Source of the DNA: Streptomyces sp. Act143
GTDB taxonomy: Bacteria > Actinomycetota > Actinomycetes > Streptomycetales > Streptomycetaceae
Reading direction: 5' to 3'
Length of the DNA stretch: 64,000 nucleotides
Assembly (NCBI RefSeq): GCF_003143935.1
Contig: NZ_QFRX01000001.1
Location: 4,258,228-4,322,227 of the forward strand
Position numbers and translations under genes: made by a program. The notes below the pieces were generated by a model that had not been told where the DNA came from, made no database searches, and saw only the letters and a program-made list of their open reading frames with translations. This document shows, piece after piece, positions 1-7,643 of this stretch (positions are counted from its first letter, which is position 1; the number at the start of each line of letters is the position of its first letter).

Positions 1-1140
1 GTAGGTCGCGACGGTCTCGGCGAGCTTCGCCCGGTCGCCGTGGACCTGGCGGACGTGCTCGACGAGGTCCTCGTCGGCCATGTCCTCGTCCTTGTCGAGG
101 GCGGCGCGGACCGTGGCCGCGATCGACGTGCCGAGCTGCGCGACCGGCGGGACCGGCGGGACCGACGGAGCGGCCTGCCCGGCGGGCTGGGCCTGCGGTG
201 CGGGCGTCGGGGCCGGCGCAGGGCTGGGAGCCAGGGCCGGGCTCGGCGCCGGTACCGGGGCCGGGGCCGGGGCCGGCGCAGCCGCCTGGGCCGGTGCCGA
301 GGTGCCCGTGCCGGGAGGAACCGGAGGAACCGGCGGAGCAGACTGCGCGACCGGCGCCGGGGCGGGCTGCTGCACCGGCGCGGACGGATGTCCGGACGCA
401 TCCGGACGCTGTCCGGACGGCAACGGCTGAGCCTGGCCCGCCGCCTGCACCGCGGCCTGAGCGGCAGCGAACTCGTCCTCACCGAACACGAGCGCCGCAT
501 ACGCCTGACGGCCACCGATCCGCTGCTTGAAGCCGAGCAGCGCCTCCGCCGCCGCGGTGTCCTCCATCTTCCGCTGGAGCCACATCGCGATCGGGCGGCG
601 CAGCTTGACCTGCCGAACCCGGAACACCACCCACCACGAGCCCTTCGCCATCAGCGACACCGCGCCGCCGACGATGCCCGCGGCCTGCTCGTGCTCGTGG
701 AAACCCTCCACGACCACCGCGGCGACCACGCACAGCACCGCGAACCATCCGGCCTTCTTCATCGGCTCGGCACGGTCCGGCTGACCCCGCAGCAGGTGCT
801 CGGCCACCAGGCAGACGATCCACAGCAGCTCGAACAGCGAGGCCGCCGCAATGGCGATCGCGGTGGAAGCGACGACCAGGCCGAGGAGGCGGCTGATGCT
901 GGCGGTCGACCAGACGGCAGCGACCGCCGTCATCCCGAGCGCCACGGCCATCAGGAACCGCATCAGAACGACGTCCCAGTCCCTCGGCGGAACCGGCACG
1001 TCGACGTCGTACTCCTCCTCGTCCATCACCTCCTCCCCGAACACCTGGGAAGGCACCTGGCGCGTACGCGTCTCCGTGCGGTAGCGGACGCCGGGCACGC
1101 GCGGCTGCGGCTGCTGCTGCGGGTCGAAGCTGTCGGTCAT
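1..1140 (-). CDS. SpdB3-like plasmid spread/transfer membrane protein (3' end beyond window)
   Basis: The frame is open from ATG at 1140 to the window edge, so the C-terminus is missing. GGAGG lies 8 bases before the ATG. After a hydrophilic, acidic N-terminus of about 50 residues come hydrophobic stretches near residues 60-78, 84-112 and 130-146, with the WST-SI..LL and F-LLWIVCLVAEHLLR patterns and the AG..AAVS.MAKG.W..V pattern I associate with SpdB3-type proteins of Streptomyces plasmids and AICEs. These help spread a transferred plasmid across septa together with TraB. From about residue 235 the protein is Pro/Ala/Gln-rich. The tail contains a TCCGGACG cluster at DNA level. The family assignment is from pattern memory and is moderately sure. 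Confidence 0.65.
   Translation of the reverse strand, partial: MTDSFDPQQQPQPRVPGVRYRTETRTRQVPSQVFGEEVMDEEEYDVDVPVPPRDWDVVLMRFLMAVALGMTAVAAVWSTASISRLLGLVVASTAIAIAAASLFELLWIVCLVAEHLLRGQPDRAEPMKKAGWFAVLCVVAAVVVEGFHEHEQAAGIVGGAVSLMAKGSWWVVFRVRQVKLRRPIAMWLQRKMEDTAAAEALLGFKQRIGGRQAYAALVFGEDEFAAAQAAVQAAGQAQPLPSGQRPDASGHPSAPVQQPAPAPVAQSAPPVPPVPPGTGTSAPAQAAAPAPAPAPVPAPSPALAPSPAPAPTPAPQAQPAGQAAPSVPPVPPVAQLGTSIAATVRAALDKDEDMADEDLVEHVRQVHGDRAKLAETVATY
387..420. repeat. TCCGGACG repeat cluster A
   Basis: Three exact copies of TCCGGACG start at 391, 401 and 412, i.e. 10-11 bp apart. They lie inside the spdB3-like gene and encode both SG and RPD dipeptide patterns in the one frame, which suggests that the DNA motif rather than the peptide is what repeats. 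Clusters B and C carry the same octamer. Confidence 0.6.
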
Positions 1141-1215
1141 GTCTGGCGTCCTCCGAGCTGTGTCATCACCGGGTGCGGCCCGGCCTCCACCGCACAGGCG
1201 AAGGCCGGGCCGGGA

Positions 1216-1386
1216 TCAATCGCCGCCCTTGCGCTTCGGGAAGCGGATGAGCGCCCTCTCCCCGAACCGAGCGACCTCGTACCTGTGCCGCCGAGCCCGC
1301 TCCTTGCTGGCAGCGGCCTCCTTCACGGCCTTCTTCTTGGCCTTCTCGATGTCCTTCGTGGACGGCGGCCAGTGCTTCGGACTCAC
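1216..1386 (-). CDS. Small basic protein, 56 aa, unknown
   Basis: A GTG start overlaps the stop of the upstream gene by four bases (GTGA), with GAGGGGG ahead of it. The product is strongly basic, with a Lys/Ala-rich predicted helix (residues 11-33) and an Arg/Phe-rich C-terminus ending in KRKGGD. There is no recognisable domain. The overlap and position just upstream of the spdB3-like gene suggest it belongs to the same transfer-associated operon; function is unknown. Confidence 0.6.
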   Translation of the reverse strand: MSPKHWPPSTKDIEKAKKKAVKEAAASKERARRHRYEVARFGERALIRFPKRKGGD

Positions 1387-1619
1387 TGCGCCACCCCCTC
1401 ACGCAAACGGGCCGCATACGCGCGCCACGTCTCGCGGGGCTCCGGGGTGAGGATCAGCGGGATCATCCCCGCGAGCACCGTCTGGTCAGCGCCCTGCGTC
1501 ACGGACTCCGCGACGTCCAGGACGACCGACATGGTGGCGACACCACTGGGGTCATCCCGCTCGATTCGGTCGGCCAGCGCCAACACCGCGACCGCGACCG
1601 GGTCACGCGGCTCGCTCAT
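1383..1619 (-). CDS. Small protein, 78 aa, unknown
   Basis: ATG at 1619 overlaps the upstream stop (ATGA), and its own stop overlaps the next start (GTGA). The product is neutral to acidic and mostly helical by appearance, with a hydrophobic segment around residues 24-57 that is too polar for a clear membrane span. No domain is recognised. It sits in the coupled run of small genes leading to the spdB3-like gene. Confidence 0.6.
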   Translation of the reverse strand: MSEPRDPVAVAVLALADRIERDDPSGVATMSVVLDVAESVTQGADQTVLAGMIPLILTPEPRETWRAYAARLREGVAQ

Positions 1620-1795
1620 CGGCCACTCACCAACCCGCGCTGCACAGCCGCCTCAGCCGCCCGCAGCGCATCGACCTGCGACGGCGTGCGATCCTCACTG
1701 CCCGGACGAGAGTTCCGGTCCTCCTGGCACGCCTCAACCGTCGCCGGCGGCGTAGCCACACGGTTCGGCGTCTTCGTGTCGATCCGCCTGGTCAC
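1616..1795 (-). CDS. Small protein, 59 aa, unknown
   Basis: GTG at 1795 overlaps the upstream stop (GTGA) and the TGA overlaps the next ATG. The product begins MTRRIDTKTPNRV and ends in an Ala/Val-rich helix. The only support is the precise start/stop overlap on both sides and lack of a better frame; no function can be proposed. Confidence 0.5.
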   Translation of the reverse strand: MTRRIDTKTPNRVATPPATVEACQEDRNSRPGSEDRTPSQVDALRAAEAAVQRGLVSGR

Positions 1796-1929
1796 CGGCG
1801 ACCACCCGCCTGAGCGGCAGCGGCACCGCCCGCACGAGCCAGCCCATTGCCGAGCTTCCCGTCCGCGCGCTTCTGCTCGCCGTTCCGGTACGCCTCCCGA
1901 GCCTTCTCCTGCTCCGACGGCGCGCTCAC
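1792..1929 (-). CDS. Small protein, 45 aa, unknown
   Basis: GTG at 1929 overlaps the upstream stop and the TGA overlaps the next GTG. The sequence is charged at the N-terminus (SEQEKAREAYRNGEQKRADG) and Gly/Ala-rich at the C-terminus. It is probably a real but tiny gene in the coupled operon; function is unknown. Confidence 0.5.
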   Translation of the reverse strand: MSAPSEQEKAREAYRNGEQKRADGKLGNGLARAGGAAAAQAGGRR

Positions 1930-2297
1930 CGGCCCACCGCCTCGGTCAGCCCGGGGATGAGGTGCCGGTTGTCGCCCGACCAGTCGTAGCCGAGAGCCCT
2001 CGCCACCAGCGCGACATGCAGCGCGAAGTCGACACGGGTCACGCCGTCGGGGATGTCGCCCACAGCGACCGTGGCCGCGCGCTGGATCATCTCGCCGCCG
2101 CCGGTACCGCTCTCGAACCCGACCTCGTACACCATCGCGCCCAGCAGCGCGGCGAAGTCGAAGCTGTAGACCAACCCGCTCGGGCCGTCGACCGCGAGAC
2201 GGCCAGCCACGCGGGCGAGCGCCACGCCGGCCTTGGACTTCTGTTCGTCGGTGAGGCTCTGTGCCCCGCTCGCGCGGAGATCAGTACCCTTGCTCAT
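1926..2297 (-). CDS. Conserved-looking protein, 123 aa, unknown
   Basis: This is the first gene of the leftward small-gene operon. ATG at 2297 has AGGAG nine bases upstream. A polar start is followed by an Ala/Val-rich core with the FDFAALLGAMVYEVGFE and DFALHVALVARALGYDW segments. No membrane span or catalytic motif is evident. It is transcribed divergently from the HTH gene at 2441, so the 2298-2440 region with its palindrome probably controls both. Confidence 0.6.
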   Translation of the reverse strand: MSKGTDLRASGAQSLTDEQKSKAGVALARVAGRLAVDGPSGLVYSFDFAALLGAMVYEVGFESGTGGGEMIQRAATVAVGDIPDGVTRVDFALHVALVARALGYDWSGDNRHLIPGLTEAVGR

Positions 2298-2399
2298 TGC
2301 GTCAGCTCCTGTGTGCTCAGGTCTGGCGTAGGGGCCCCGACCGGCTGATTGACGTCCTCCGGCCGGGGCCTCTCCTATGTGGAGATCACGAGAGTAGCC

Positions 2400-2425
2400 A
2401 CTTATTTGCGTTGACGCAAATAAGT
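2400..2425. promoter_or_regulatory. Perfect 11+11 bp inverted repeat, candidate operator
   Basis: Arms ACTTATTTGCG (2400-2410) and CGCAAATAAGT (2415-2425) are perfect reverse complements around the spacer TTGA. The site is AT-rich compared with its surroundings, lies between divergent genes, and ends immediately before the GGAAGG ribosome-binding site of the HTH gene at 2441. A bound dimer would block that gene, which fits autoregulation. It has no T-run, so a terminator is less likely. Confidence 0.6.
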
Positions 2426-2440
2426 TGGAAGGATGGCGCA

Positions 2441-2746
2441 ATGTCCGACTCCTCCGAGGAGAGAGCGAGCGAGGCGAAGGAGGCGAAGTTGGTGAGCATC
2501 CCCGAGATGCCAGACCTGTTGGAGGCGGCCGGATTGAAGCGCGTCGGCCCCGCCCGCATCCGCCAGCTCGCCGCCGAACCGGGCTTCCCGGCTCCGGCGT
2601 ACGAGCGCGGCCGGCTGCGCCTGTGGGACTGGGCCCAGGCCCTCGAGTTCTTCAGCTCGCGGGTCGTGCGGCAGGGAGAGCGGACGGACCTGAAGCGCGA
2701 CCAGGAGGACGAGACCGATGACCCAGCTGGAGGCGGTAGCGAGTGA
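2441..2746 (+). CDS. Small helix-turn-helix DNA-binding protein, 101 aa
   Basis: ATG at 2441 has GGAAGG well placed upstream; the ATG at 2432 lacks this. Residues 20-72 look like a MerR/excisionase-type winged helix: PEMPDLLEAAGLKRVGPARIRQL, then PGFPAPAYERGRLRLWDWAQALEFF, which reads like the xis/AlpA pattern of a recognition helix followed by a strand with the W/D pair. The tail is acidic. It overlaps the GIY-YIG gene by 29 bases. It could be a repressor acting at 2400-2425 or the element's excision factor; both are inference. Confidence 0.65.
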   Translation: MSDSSEERASEAKEAKLVSIPEMPDLLEAAGLKRVGPARIRQLAAEPGFPAPAYERGRLRLWDWAQALEFFSSRVVRQGERTDLKRDQEDETDDPAGGGSE

Positions 2747-3350
2747 GGAGCGCCCGGCGGCCGTTTATCGACTGTGGGCAGCTGATGAGGTGTTGCTCTA
2801 CATCGGGTCGTCGTACGACCCAGACCGGCGCTGCGTGCGGCATCAGTCCACACCGTGGTGGTCCCGCGTCGTGCGACGGACGGACGAGTGGCACAGCACA
2901 CGCAGCGATGCGTTCGCGGCGGAATACCTCGCCATCTGGCGTGAGGACCCGGCATGCAACGTGTGGGGCACACGGGCCTATGCGGGTCAGGCGCCACGCA
3001 AGGGTCGACGGTCGTACTTGATGTGGACCGGGAAGCGGGACGTCTGGCCAACCGACTTGGACCAGCTCAAGGCGGCGATGCAGGCATACGACGAGGCCGC
3101 AGCTTCACCAGATGACGTGATGCCTGAACTGAGAGAGCAGGGCGAGGCGATCGCCGCGCACCTCGGCGCTGCGGCCCGTGGCCTGGCCTGGGAAGGACGT
3201 CGGCGCCTGATCACGAAGCGGCGCCGGCGCATCGCCAGGGACCTGCGAGCGACCGGCATCACCAACGACGACCTGGCGCGGGTGATGGCCGTGGCGAACG
3301 CTCGCATCCTCAGCCTGCCGCACCTGTTCGACGACGAGGTGCTGACCTAG
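2718..3350 (+). CDS. GIY-YIG endonuclease-like protein with C-terminal HTH
   Basis: Residues 15-80 carry the GIY-YIG signature: VYRLW at 16-20 in the GIY position, LLYIGSSYDPDRR at 26-38 with the conserved Arg, and a Glu at about 69 in AEYLAIWREDPACNV as the likely metal ligand. The C-terminal part (about 165-205) has a basic helix pair resembling an HTH. Such proteins cleave or nick DNA. The start has AGGAGG ten bases upstream. It is coupled to the HTH gene, so regulator and nuclease are probably co-expressed; it may act in element DNA processing or as a homing-type nuclease. Confidence 0.65.
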   Translation: MTQLEAVASEERPAAVYRLWAADEVLLYIGSSYDPDRRCVRHQSTPWWSRVVRRTDEWHSTRSDAFAAEYLAIWREDPACNVWGTRAYAGQAPRKGRRSYLMWTGKRDVWPTDLDQLKAAMQAYDEAAASPDDVMPELREQGEAIAAHLGAAARGLAWEGRRRLITKRRRRIARDLRATGITNDDLARVMAVANARILSLPHLFDDEVLT

Positions 3351-3359
3351 CCGGACATA

Positions 3360-3405
3360 CACGAGCCCCCTCCCTGCGCTGCGGACGACTGGGAGGGGGC
3401 TCGTG
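3360..3405 (+). terminator. Stem-loop terminator after the GIY-YIG gene
   Basis: A perfect 15-bp stem (3360-3374 with 3391-3405) with a 16-base loop begins nine bases after the stop codon. There is no T-run, as is common in Streptomyces. Confidence 0.75.
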
Positions 3406-3541
3406 GTGTGGTGCCGGGTGGAGTCGGCGCACATTCCGAAGGTAGCGCTGATGGTAGCAGTACGTGTGCGATTGGTGGCGGTGTGTGTTTGTCGGCTACG
3501 TTCCGGGGCCGTGGTGCTGGATTCTCCGAAGGGATCGACCT

Positions 3542-3778
3542 ATGGCAACTCCTGAGCAGCCGCCTGCCCAGCCGTATGGGCAGATGCCGAACATCGTGAT
3601 CAATAACGTGTCGTCGGCGTCGGCGTCGGCTTCGGCTGCCGCGTCGGCGGGGTACGGGGTGCGGCGTCGGCGGCAGAGCTTCTGGGTGCATTTCTGGTTG
3701 TTGTGGCTGACGTGCGGGATCGGCAACTACTTCTACGCGCGGCACGTCTCGAACTGGAATCGGGACCGCGGTCTGTGA
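3542..3778 (+). CDS. Small Ser/Ala-rich membrane-associated protein, 78 aa
   Basis: ATG at 3542. The product starts with a Pro/Gln stretch, then INNVSSASASASAAASAG, then RRRRQSFWVHFWLLWLTCGIGNYFYARHVSN, a single hydrophobic segment after a positive patch. It is bracketed by two strong terminators, so it is a monocistronic unit. Similar small proteins occur in Streptomyces phages and plasmids as I recall them; function is unknown. Confidence 0.6.
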   Translation: MATPEQPPAQPYGQMPNIVINNVSSASASASAAASAGYGVRRRRQSFWVHFWLLWLTCGIGNYFYARHVSNWNRDRGL

Positions 3779-3791
3779 CGTGGTGATGCGG

Positions 3792-3824
3792 CGAGGCCCC
3801 CGCCGTGGTTGGGCGGGGGCCTCG
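3792..3824. terminator. Bidirectional terminator hairpin
   Basis: A perfect 13-bp GC-rich stem (3792-3804 with 3812-3824) with a 7-base loop lies between convergent genes (3542-3778 plus, 3841-4083 minus), so it can serve both. Confidence 0.8.
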
Positions 3825-3840
3825 TGCGTGCCTGCTGGTG

Positions 3841-4083
3841 TTAGGCGGGTGCCGGCTCGGGGTGGCGGGCGGCGTTCTTCGCGGCCTGCTCCACCTCGTA
3901 GCGGGTCATGGTGACGTCGTCGCGTTCGGCGTGCTTGGTGACGGCGGTCTGGAACTCGAACGCTGCCTCTCGCCACTTGGCGCGCTGGGCGTCGTAGGCG
4001 TTGCCGTCGAGGCCGGTGAGCTTTGCGCGCTCGGCTTCGGCGGAACGTTCCAGCTTGATCAGTTCGTCGGGGATGTCTGCCAC
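3841..4083 (-). CDS. Conserved small charged protein, 80 aa, unknown
   Basis: GTG at 4083 with AGGAT eight bases upstream; stop TAA. The product is a charged all-helical protein (MADIPDELIKLERSAEAERAKL...) with a pattern I have seen in many Streptomyces hypothetical proteins, usually without assigned function. It has no membrane segment and may be a coiled-coil. Confidence 0.65.
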   Translation of the reverse strand: MADIPDELIKLERSAEAERAKLTGLDGNAYDAQRAKWREAAFEFQTAVTKHAERDDVTMTRYEVEQAAKNAARHPEPAPA

Positions 4084-4125
4084 GACGGCGATCCTAAGCG
4101 GAGGTGACGGCGGGCAGGTCAGGGA

Positions 4126-4455
4126 CTAGGAGCGGTCGGGTTCCGGGTCGGTGTCGGGGTCCGGGTCGGCGTCGGGGTCCGGGAGGTTGATCGACAGCTC
4201 GGTGAGGAACTCGCGGGCGATCCGGTCTACTTCCTGCGGATTGCTTGCGCCGCGGGCGTTCGCCACCTCCGCGACGAGGAAGTGGCTCAGGTTGAGCAGG
4301 CCGGCGATGGCGAAGTTGCGGTCAGGGCCGCCTGGTCCGTCGAGGACTTGGGTGATGTGCGCTGCTGCGGCCGGCCGGTCGTGGTCCATCCAGAGGCCGA
4401 GGAACTCGATGGCGAGCCGGGTGGAATCCTGCGGCCCTTCGTACGAGTAGGTCAT
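4126..4455 (-). CDS. Protein of 109 aa with Asp/Pro repeat tail, unknown
   Basis: ATG at 4455 gives a helical body (residues 1-85) followed by a DPDADPDPDTDPEPD tail encoded by a short GTC-rich DNA repeat at about 4140-4185. No good ribosome-binding site is visible, so the start is tentative. The body resembles the 13995-14465 product in general helical character, but I cannot show homology. Confidence 0.5.
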   Translation of the reverse strand: MTYSYEGPQDSTRLAIEFLGLWMDHDRPAAAAHITQVLDGPGGPDRNFAIAGLLNLSHFLVAEVANARGASNPQEVDRIAREFLTELSINLPDPDADPDPDTDPEPDRS

Positions 4456-4530
4456 GTCGCCAAGGTAGGCGTGTCGTGGCGACGTGGCATCCGCTGGTCC
4501 TCCGACTGCGGGTGCGGGGTGCCGTGGGTC

Positions 4531-4554
4531 TATAGCCAATATATATTCGAACGC
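4531..4554 (+). promoter_or_regulatory. AT-rich promoter-like stretch upstream of the DUF6233-type gene
   Basis: TATAGCCAATATATATTC is an extremely AT-rich island in a region of over 70% GC, placed immediately before the GTG at 4555. There is no Shine-Dalgarno sequence between it and the start, so the transcript may be nearly leaderless. Confidence 0.35.
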
Positions 4555-4896
4555 GTGAGCGAGCCTTCGCGTCTGGAGTTGCTGTACTTCACCCGGCGGG
4601 TGGTGGTGCAGCAGGCGACGGCTGCTCTGCGGCAGATCGACGGGTGGATCGCGGCGGAGGAGCGGCGGGAGGCGGAGCGGCGGCGTGCGGAGGAGCGGCG
4701 GCCGCCTCCTCCGGAGTGGTGGATCGAGCGGGGGCTGAACAAGAACAACCTGGTCGCGGTGCATTGCGGGGACTGCTGGGATCCGGGCAAGCGGCGGGTG
4801 GCGGCGACGCGGGAGCAGGCATTGGAGGCGTTGCGGCAGCTGGTTCCGGCGTGTTCGAGGTGTCGGCCGGATTCGGCGCTGGGGTTTCTGGAGTAG
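4555..4896 (+). CDS. DUF6233-type small protein, 113 aa
   Basis: GTG at 4555. The N-terminus (about 1-35) is followed by a Glu/Arg-rich coiled-coil, then PPPPEWWIERGLNKNNLVAVHCGDCWDPGKRRVAATREQALEALRQLVPACSRCRPDSALG. The VH.GDC......GKR.......ALEAL..GVPAC..CRPD.ALG layout is that of Streptomyces DUF6233 proteins, with Cys pairs that could bind a metal. Function is unknown. It is a plus-strand island between minus-strand genes. Confidence 0.7.
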   Translation: MSEPSRLELLYFTRRVVVQQATAALRQIDGWIAAEERREAERRRAEERRPPPPEWWIERGLNKNNLVAVHCGDCWDPGKRRVAATREQALEALRQLVPACSRCRPDSALGFLE

Positions 4897-4933
4897 CGGC
4901 CGGGGCCCCGCTGGTGGGCGGGGCCGGGCCGGG

Positions 4934-5206
4934 TCAGGTGTGGGCGGTGGTGCGGTCGCGGGCGAGCTGGTCGCGTTCGTCGACGGTGAGGCCGCCCCAG
5001 ATGCCGTCGCGGAAGTCGTTGGCGATGGCGTAGTCGGTGCAGGCTGCGCGGACGGGGCAGCGGGCGCACAGGGCTTTGGCGGCGGTCGTCTTGTCCTTTT
5101 GCGGGGTGGTGCGGCTGGAGTCGACGAACAGGTCGGGCCGGTCCTTGCAGGGGGTGGCGGGCTGGGTGCTGGGGACGGCGTCGAGGAAGTGGGGCAGCGC
5201 CGTCAT
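4934..5206 (-). CDS. WhiB-like Fe-S transcription factor, 90 aa
   Basis: Four cysteines in the WhiB arrangement (C20, C47, C50, C56; C-x26-C-x2-C-x5-C) should bind a 4Fe-4S cluster, followed by the G-I-W-G-G turn at 68-72 and a short basic tail. ATG at 5206 overlaps the upstream stop at 5203. WhiB-like proteins act with the principal sigma factor; those on phages and plasmids can alter host development or sense redox. This is one of two in the element. The tail is short, so its DNA binding may be weak. Confidence 0.9.
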   Translation of the reverse strand: MTALPHFLDAVPSTQPATPCKDRPDLFVDSSRTTPQKDKTTAAKALCARCPVRAACTDYAIANDFRDGIWGGLTVDERDQLARDRTTAHT

Positions 5207-5664
5207 GGTGTGCGCCCCACGGCGGCGACGAGGGCGGCGACGGCGATCCAGCCCTTGTGCCACGCCTGGTCCATGAGGGGTCCGGCTGCGGGGTCGCGGG
5301 TGAGCCAGCCGGTGTGTCCGGTGGCGTGGGCGAGGCGGACGACGGGTGGTGCGGCGGGGCTGGGGTCGGTCCAGCGGCCCATGCCGCGGTCGGCTGCGTA
5401 GTGGGTGAGTGCGCTGATGGTGAGGCCTGCGGCGATGCGGCCGGGGGTGAGGCGCAGGCCGAGGCAGTGGTTGGCGGTGATGAGGGCGAGGGCCTGGACG
5501 GTGGTGTATCCGGCGACGTGCCGCAGGCAGGCTTGGGCGCCTTCTGGCCCGGGGTGTCCTTTGGTGATGGCGTCTTTGTCCTGCTGGGCCCAGTAGTCGC
5601 CGATTTCGTGGGCTGCGGTGAGTGCGGCGTAGGTGCTGGCGAAGCGGGCGGCCCTCAGCGGCAT
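5203..5664 (-). CDS. DUF3307-like integral membrane protein, 153 aa
   Basis: ATG at 5664 has AAGGAG upstream and overlaps the previous stop by ten bases. The conserved N-terminal AHEIGDYWAQQDKDAITKG motif followed by hydrophobic stretches (about 49-65, 75-90, 135-150) and HVAGYTTVQALAL matches the DUF3307 pattern (H..GD..LQ). The role of such proteins is unknown. It is co-transcribed with the WhiB-like gene. Confidence 0.65.
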   Translation of the reverse strand: MPLRAARFASTYAALTAAHEIGDYWAQQDKDAITKGHPGPEGAQACLRHVAGYTTVQALALITANHCLGLRLTPGRIAAGLTISALTHYAADRGMGRWTDPSPAAPPVVRLAHATGHTGWLTRDPAAGPLMDQAWHKGWIAVAALVAAVGRTP

Positions 5665-7643
5665 GCGTGCTCCTTGAGTGAGGTCAGCTTGAGCTGGCCT
5701 GGGTCGCCTGCGTACAGGTTGAGGGTGGCGAGGATGCGGTGGCGGTTGTCGCCGCCGCGTAGGGGGAAGCCGGCTGCCTGCTGTTGGGCGATGTACTTGG
5801 CGGCGGTGATGGCGTTGGTGCGGAGGGTCTCGTAGGCGGTGGCGGCGGTGATGAGGTCGCGGCGGGTGGCGTCGCACTGGTCGCGGCGGCATTCGTAGCC
5901 GGGGTTGGGTGGGTCGCCGAGGAGGTCGCCGGCGGCGTGGCGGTCGGGGCATTCGAGGCGGGCGCAGGTGATGTGTCCGCCGTCGCCGAGGTGGAGGGTC
6001 TCGCTGCCGCAGGTGGGGCAGCGGCCTTGGACGCGGGGCTTGGCGTCGGGGGTGGGGAGGCTGCGGACGTGGGCGAGGGTGTTGCGCCAGCGTTCGACGG
6101 TGCGGGCCTCGACGTAGCCGGTGCGCAGGCTGGGGGTGCCGTTCATCTGGGCGGGGACGGTGAATTCGGCGAGGGCTTCGGTGAGGGCTGCGGCGAGTTC
6201 GCGGATGCGGTCGCGGTGGACGCTGGCCCATTCGACGAGGCGGGGGGCGAGGTCGTCGCCGATCTCCTCGTCGGTGAAGTAGCCGTCGTCGACGAGGACC
6301 TGGCGGGCGAGGGCGAGGCGGGTCCGGAGGTTTTCGGCGCGGTCCCAGCACTGGCCCCAGGCCGCCGCGGCGGCGCTGACGTCGTCGCGGCCTTGCATGA
6401 GCTTTTCGTGGTCGGCGGGGTCCATGTGGAAGTGGCCGCCGTCGGGGTCGACGTAGACGAGGGGGCTGTCCTGGCCGCAGGTGCAGCGGCTGTCGCCGAG
6501 GAGGTCCGGGGGGAGGTCCATCAGCTCGGCGACGGCGGCGCGCAGTCCGGCCCGCGGCATGAACCCGTCCGCGTCGGCGTCCGGACGTCCGGACGTGGCG
6601 TCCGGATGCGTCGTCCGGACGGTGTCCGTGCTGGTGGACGTGCTGCCGAGGACGGGCGGGCGGGAGCGTCCGGACGGCTGGGGGCCGGTGTCCGGGCGGG
6701 CGTCCGGACGTCCGGACGTGCCGTCCGGATGCGGTGTCCGGGCGGTGTCGTGGGCGGCGCGGGCGTCGGCTACGGCCTTCAGGCCCTCGGCGAGGGCGAG
6801 GGGGGCGAGGTGGCGGGGTACGCGGGCCTGGTATTCGACGCGGACGCCCTGCGCAGGGGGCTCGTCGGGGTCGGGGTGGGGGCGGGCGGTGTCCGGCCCG
6901 TGCGGGGTGGAGCCGCGGTCGCCGTCGCGCCAGCGCAGCAGCGACCCGTCCTCGGTCTGGCCCTCGTGCGTGTCGTAGTCGGAGGTGTAGTGGCCGGCTG
7001 CGAGCGCGCAGTGGGCGCGGCCGTGGAAGGCGTCGTGCCCGGTGGCGGTGCAGCGGGCTTGGCGGGAGCGGGCGCAGATGTCCTGGCCGCAGTCGCAGTT
7101 CGCGCATCCGGCGCAGAACGGCTGGTCCTTGAAGTTCTCGTAGACGACTGGCCCGCCGCCGCACACGATGCAGCGGGTGGCGTCGGGTTCGCGGTCGAGG
7201 GCCTTCGTGATGGTGGCCTCGGCCCGCTGGTAGCCGTCGTTGTCGGTGGCCGGGTCGAACTGCCAGGGCTCACCCTCGGCGTTGGACACCAAGCTCCAGC
7301 CGTACGCCTGGCCGTGCTCGTCGAGGTGGAGGGCGAGGGCCAGGCCGCGGGGGTGGAGCGCGGTCCGGTTGATCAGCCACAGCAGGCCGGAGTCCCGTAG
7401 TTCCGCGAAGGAGCGGGCCCGGCTGTCGACGTCGGGGTGCGGGCCGTCCCCCGCGGGGGCGGCACCGGCGACGTCGAAGGCTTGGGGCAGGACTTCGGTG
7501 CCGCCTTCGGGCATCTGCAGGACGATCGACGGGCAGTCCATGAGGCTGGCGAGCTGCCCGTGCCAGACACGTTCCGGCGCGCTGGGGTGGGTGACGGTGA
7601 CCCACTGGCCGAGGAGGCCGAGGAGCGTGGAGTGGTCGGTCAC
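5655..7643 (-). CDS. Large multi-zinc-finger-like protein, 662 aa, unknown
   Basis: GTG at 7643 overlaps the upstream stop (GTGA). An N-terminal 60-residue domain is followed by a Cys-rich block with CIVCGGG and CAGCANCDCGQDIC patterns, a low-complexity RPD/SGRPD linker carrying TCCGGACG cluster B, a CTCGQDSPLVY....H.H segment, a helical region, and a C-terminal zinc ribbon GRCPTCGSETLHLGDGGHITCARLECPDR like those I associate with DUF6085 proteins. It looks like several small phage-type zinc domains fused into one chain. No catalytic motif is seen; nucleic-acid binding is likely but unproven. Confidence 0.65.
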   Translation of the reverse strand: MTDHSTLLGLLGQWVTVTHPSAPERVWHGQLASLMDCPSIVLQMPEGGTEVLPQAFDVAGAAPAGDGPHPDVDSRARSFAELRDSGLLWLINRTALHPRGLALALHLDEHGQAYGWSLVSNAEGEPWQFDPATDNDGYQRAEATITKALDREPDATRCIVCGGGPVVYENFKDQPFCAGCANCDCGQDICARSRQARCTATGHDAFHGRAHCALAAGHYTSDYDTHEGQTEDGSLLRWRDGDRGSTPHGPDTARPHPDPDEPPAQGVRVEYQARVPRHLAPLALAEGLKAVADARAAHDTARTPHPDGTSGRPDARPDTGPQPSGRSRPPVLGSTSTSTDTVRTTHPDATSGRPDADADGFMPRAGLRAAVAELMDLPPDLLGDSRCTCGQDSPLVYVDPDGGHFHMDPADHEKLMQGRDDVSAAAAAWGQCWDRAENLRTRLALARQVLVDDGYFTDEEIGDDLAPRLVEWASVHRDRIRELAAALTEALAEFTVPAQMNGTPSLRTGYVEARTVERWRNTLAHVRSLPTPDAKPRVQGRCPTCGSETLHLGDGGHITCARLECPDRHAAGDLLGDPPNPGYECRRDQCDATRRDLITAATAYETLRTNAITAAKYIAQQQAAGFPLRGGDNRHRILATLNLYAGDPGQLKLTSLKEHACR
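6577..6744. repeat. TCCGGACG repeat cluster B
   Basis: Six exact copies of TCCGGACG start at 6580, 6588, 6614, 6669, 6703 and 6711, with one-base variants at 6601, 6690, 6724 and 6737. The block 6577-6611 recurs with one mismatch at 6700-6734, so the cluster also holds a 35-bp direct repeat. It lies in the linker of the 662-aa protein. Confidence 0.7.

Noticed and set aside
3360..3405. Palindrome as an operator
   Set aside because: Placed nine bases after a stop codon, very GC-rich with a long stem; a terminator explains it better.
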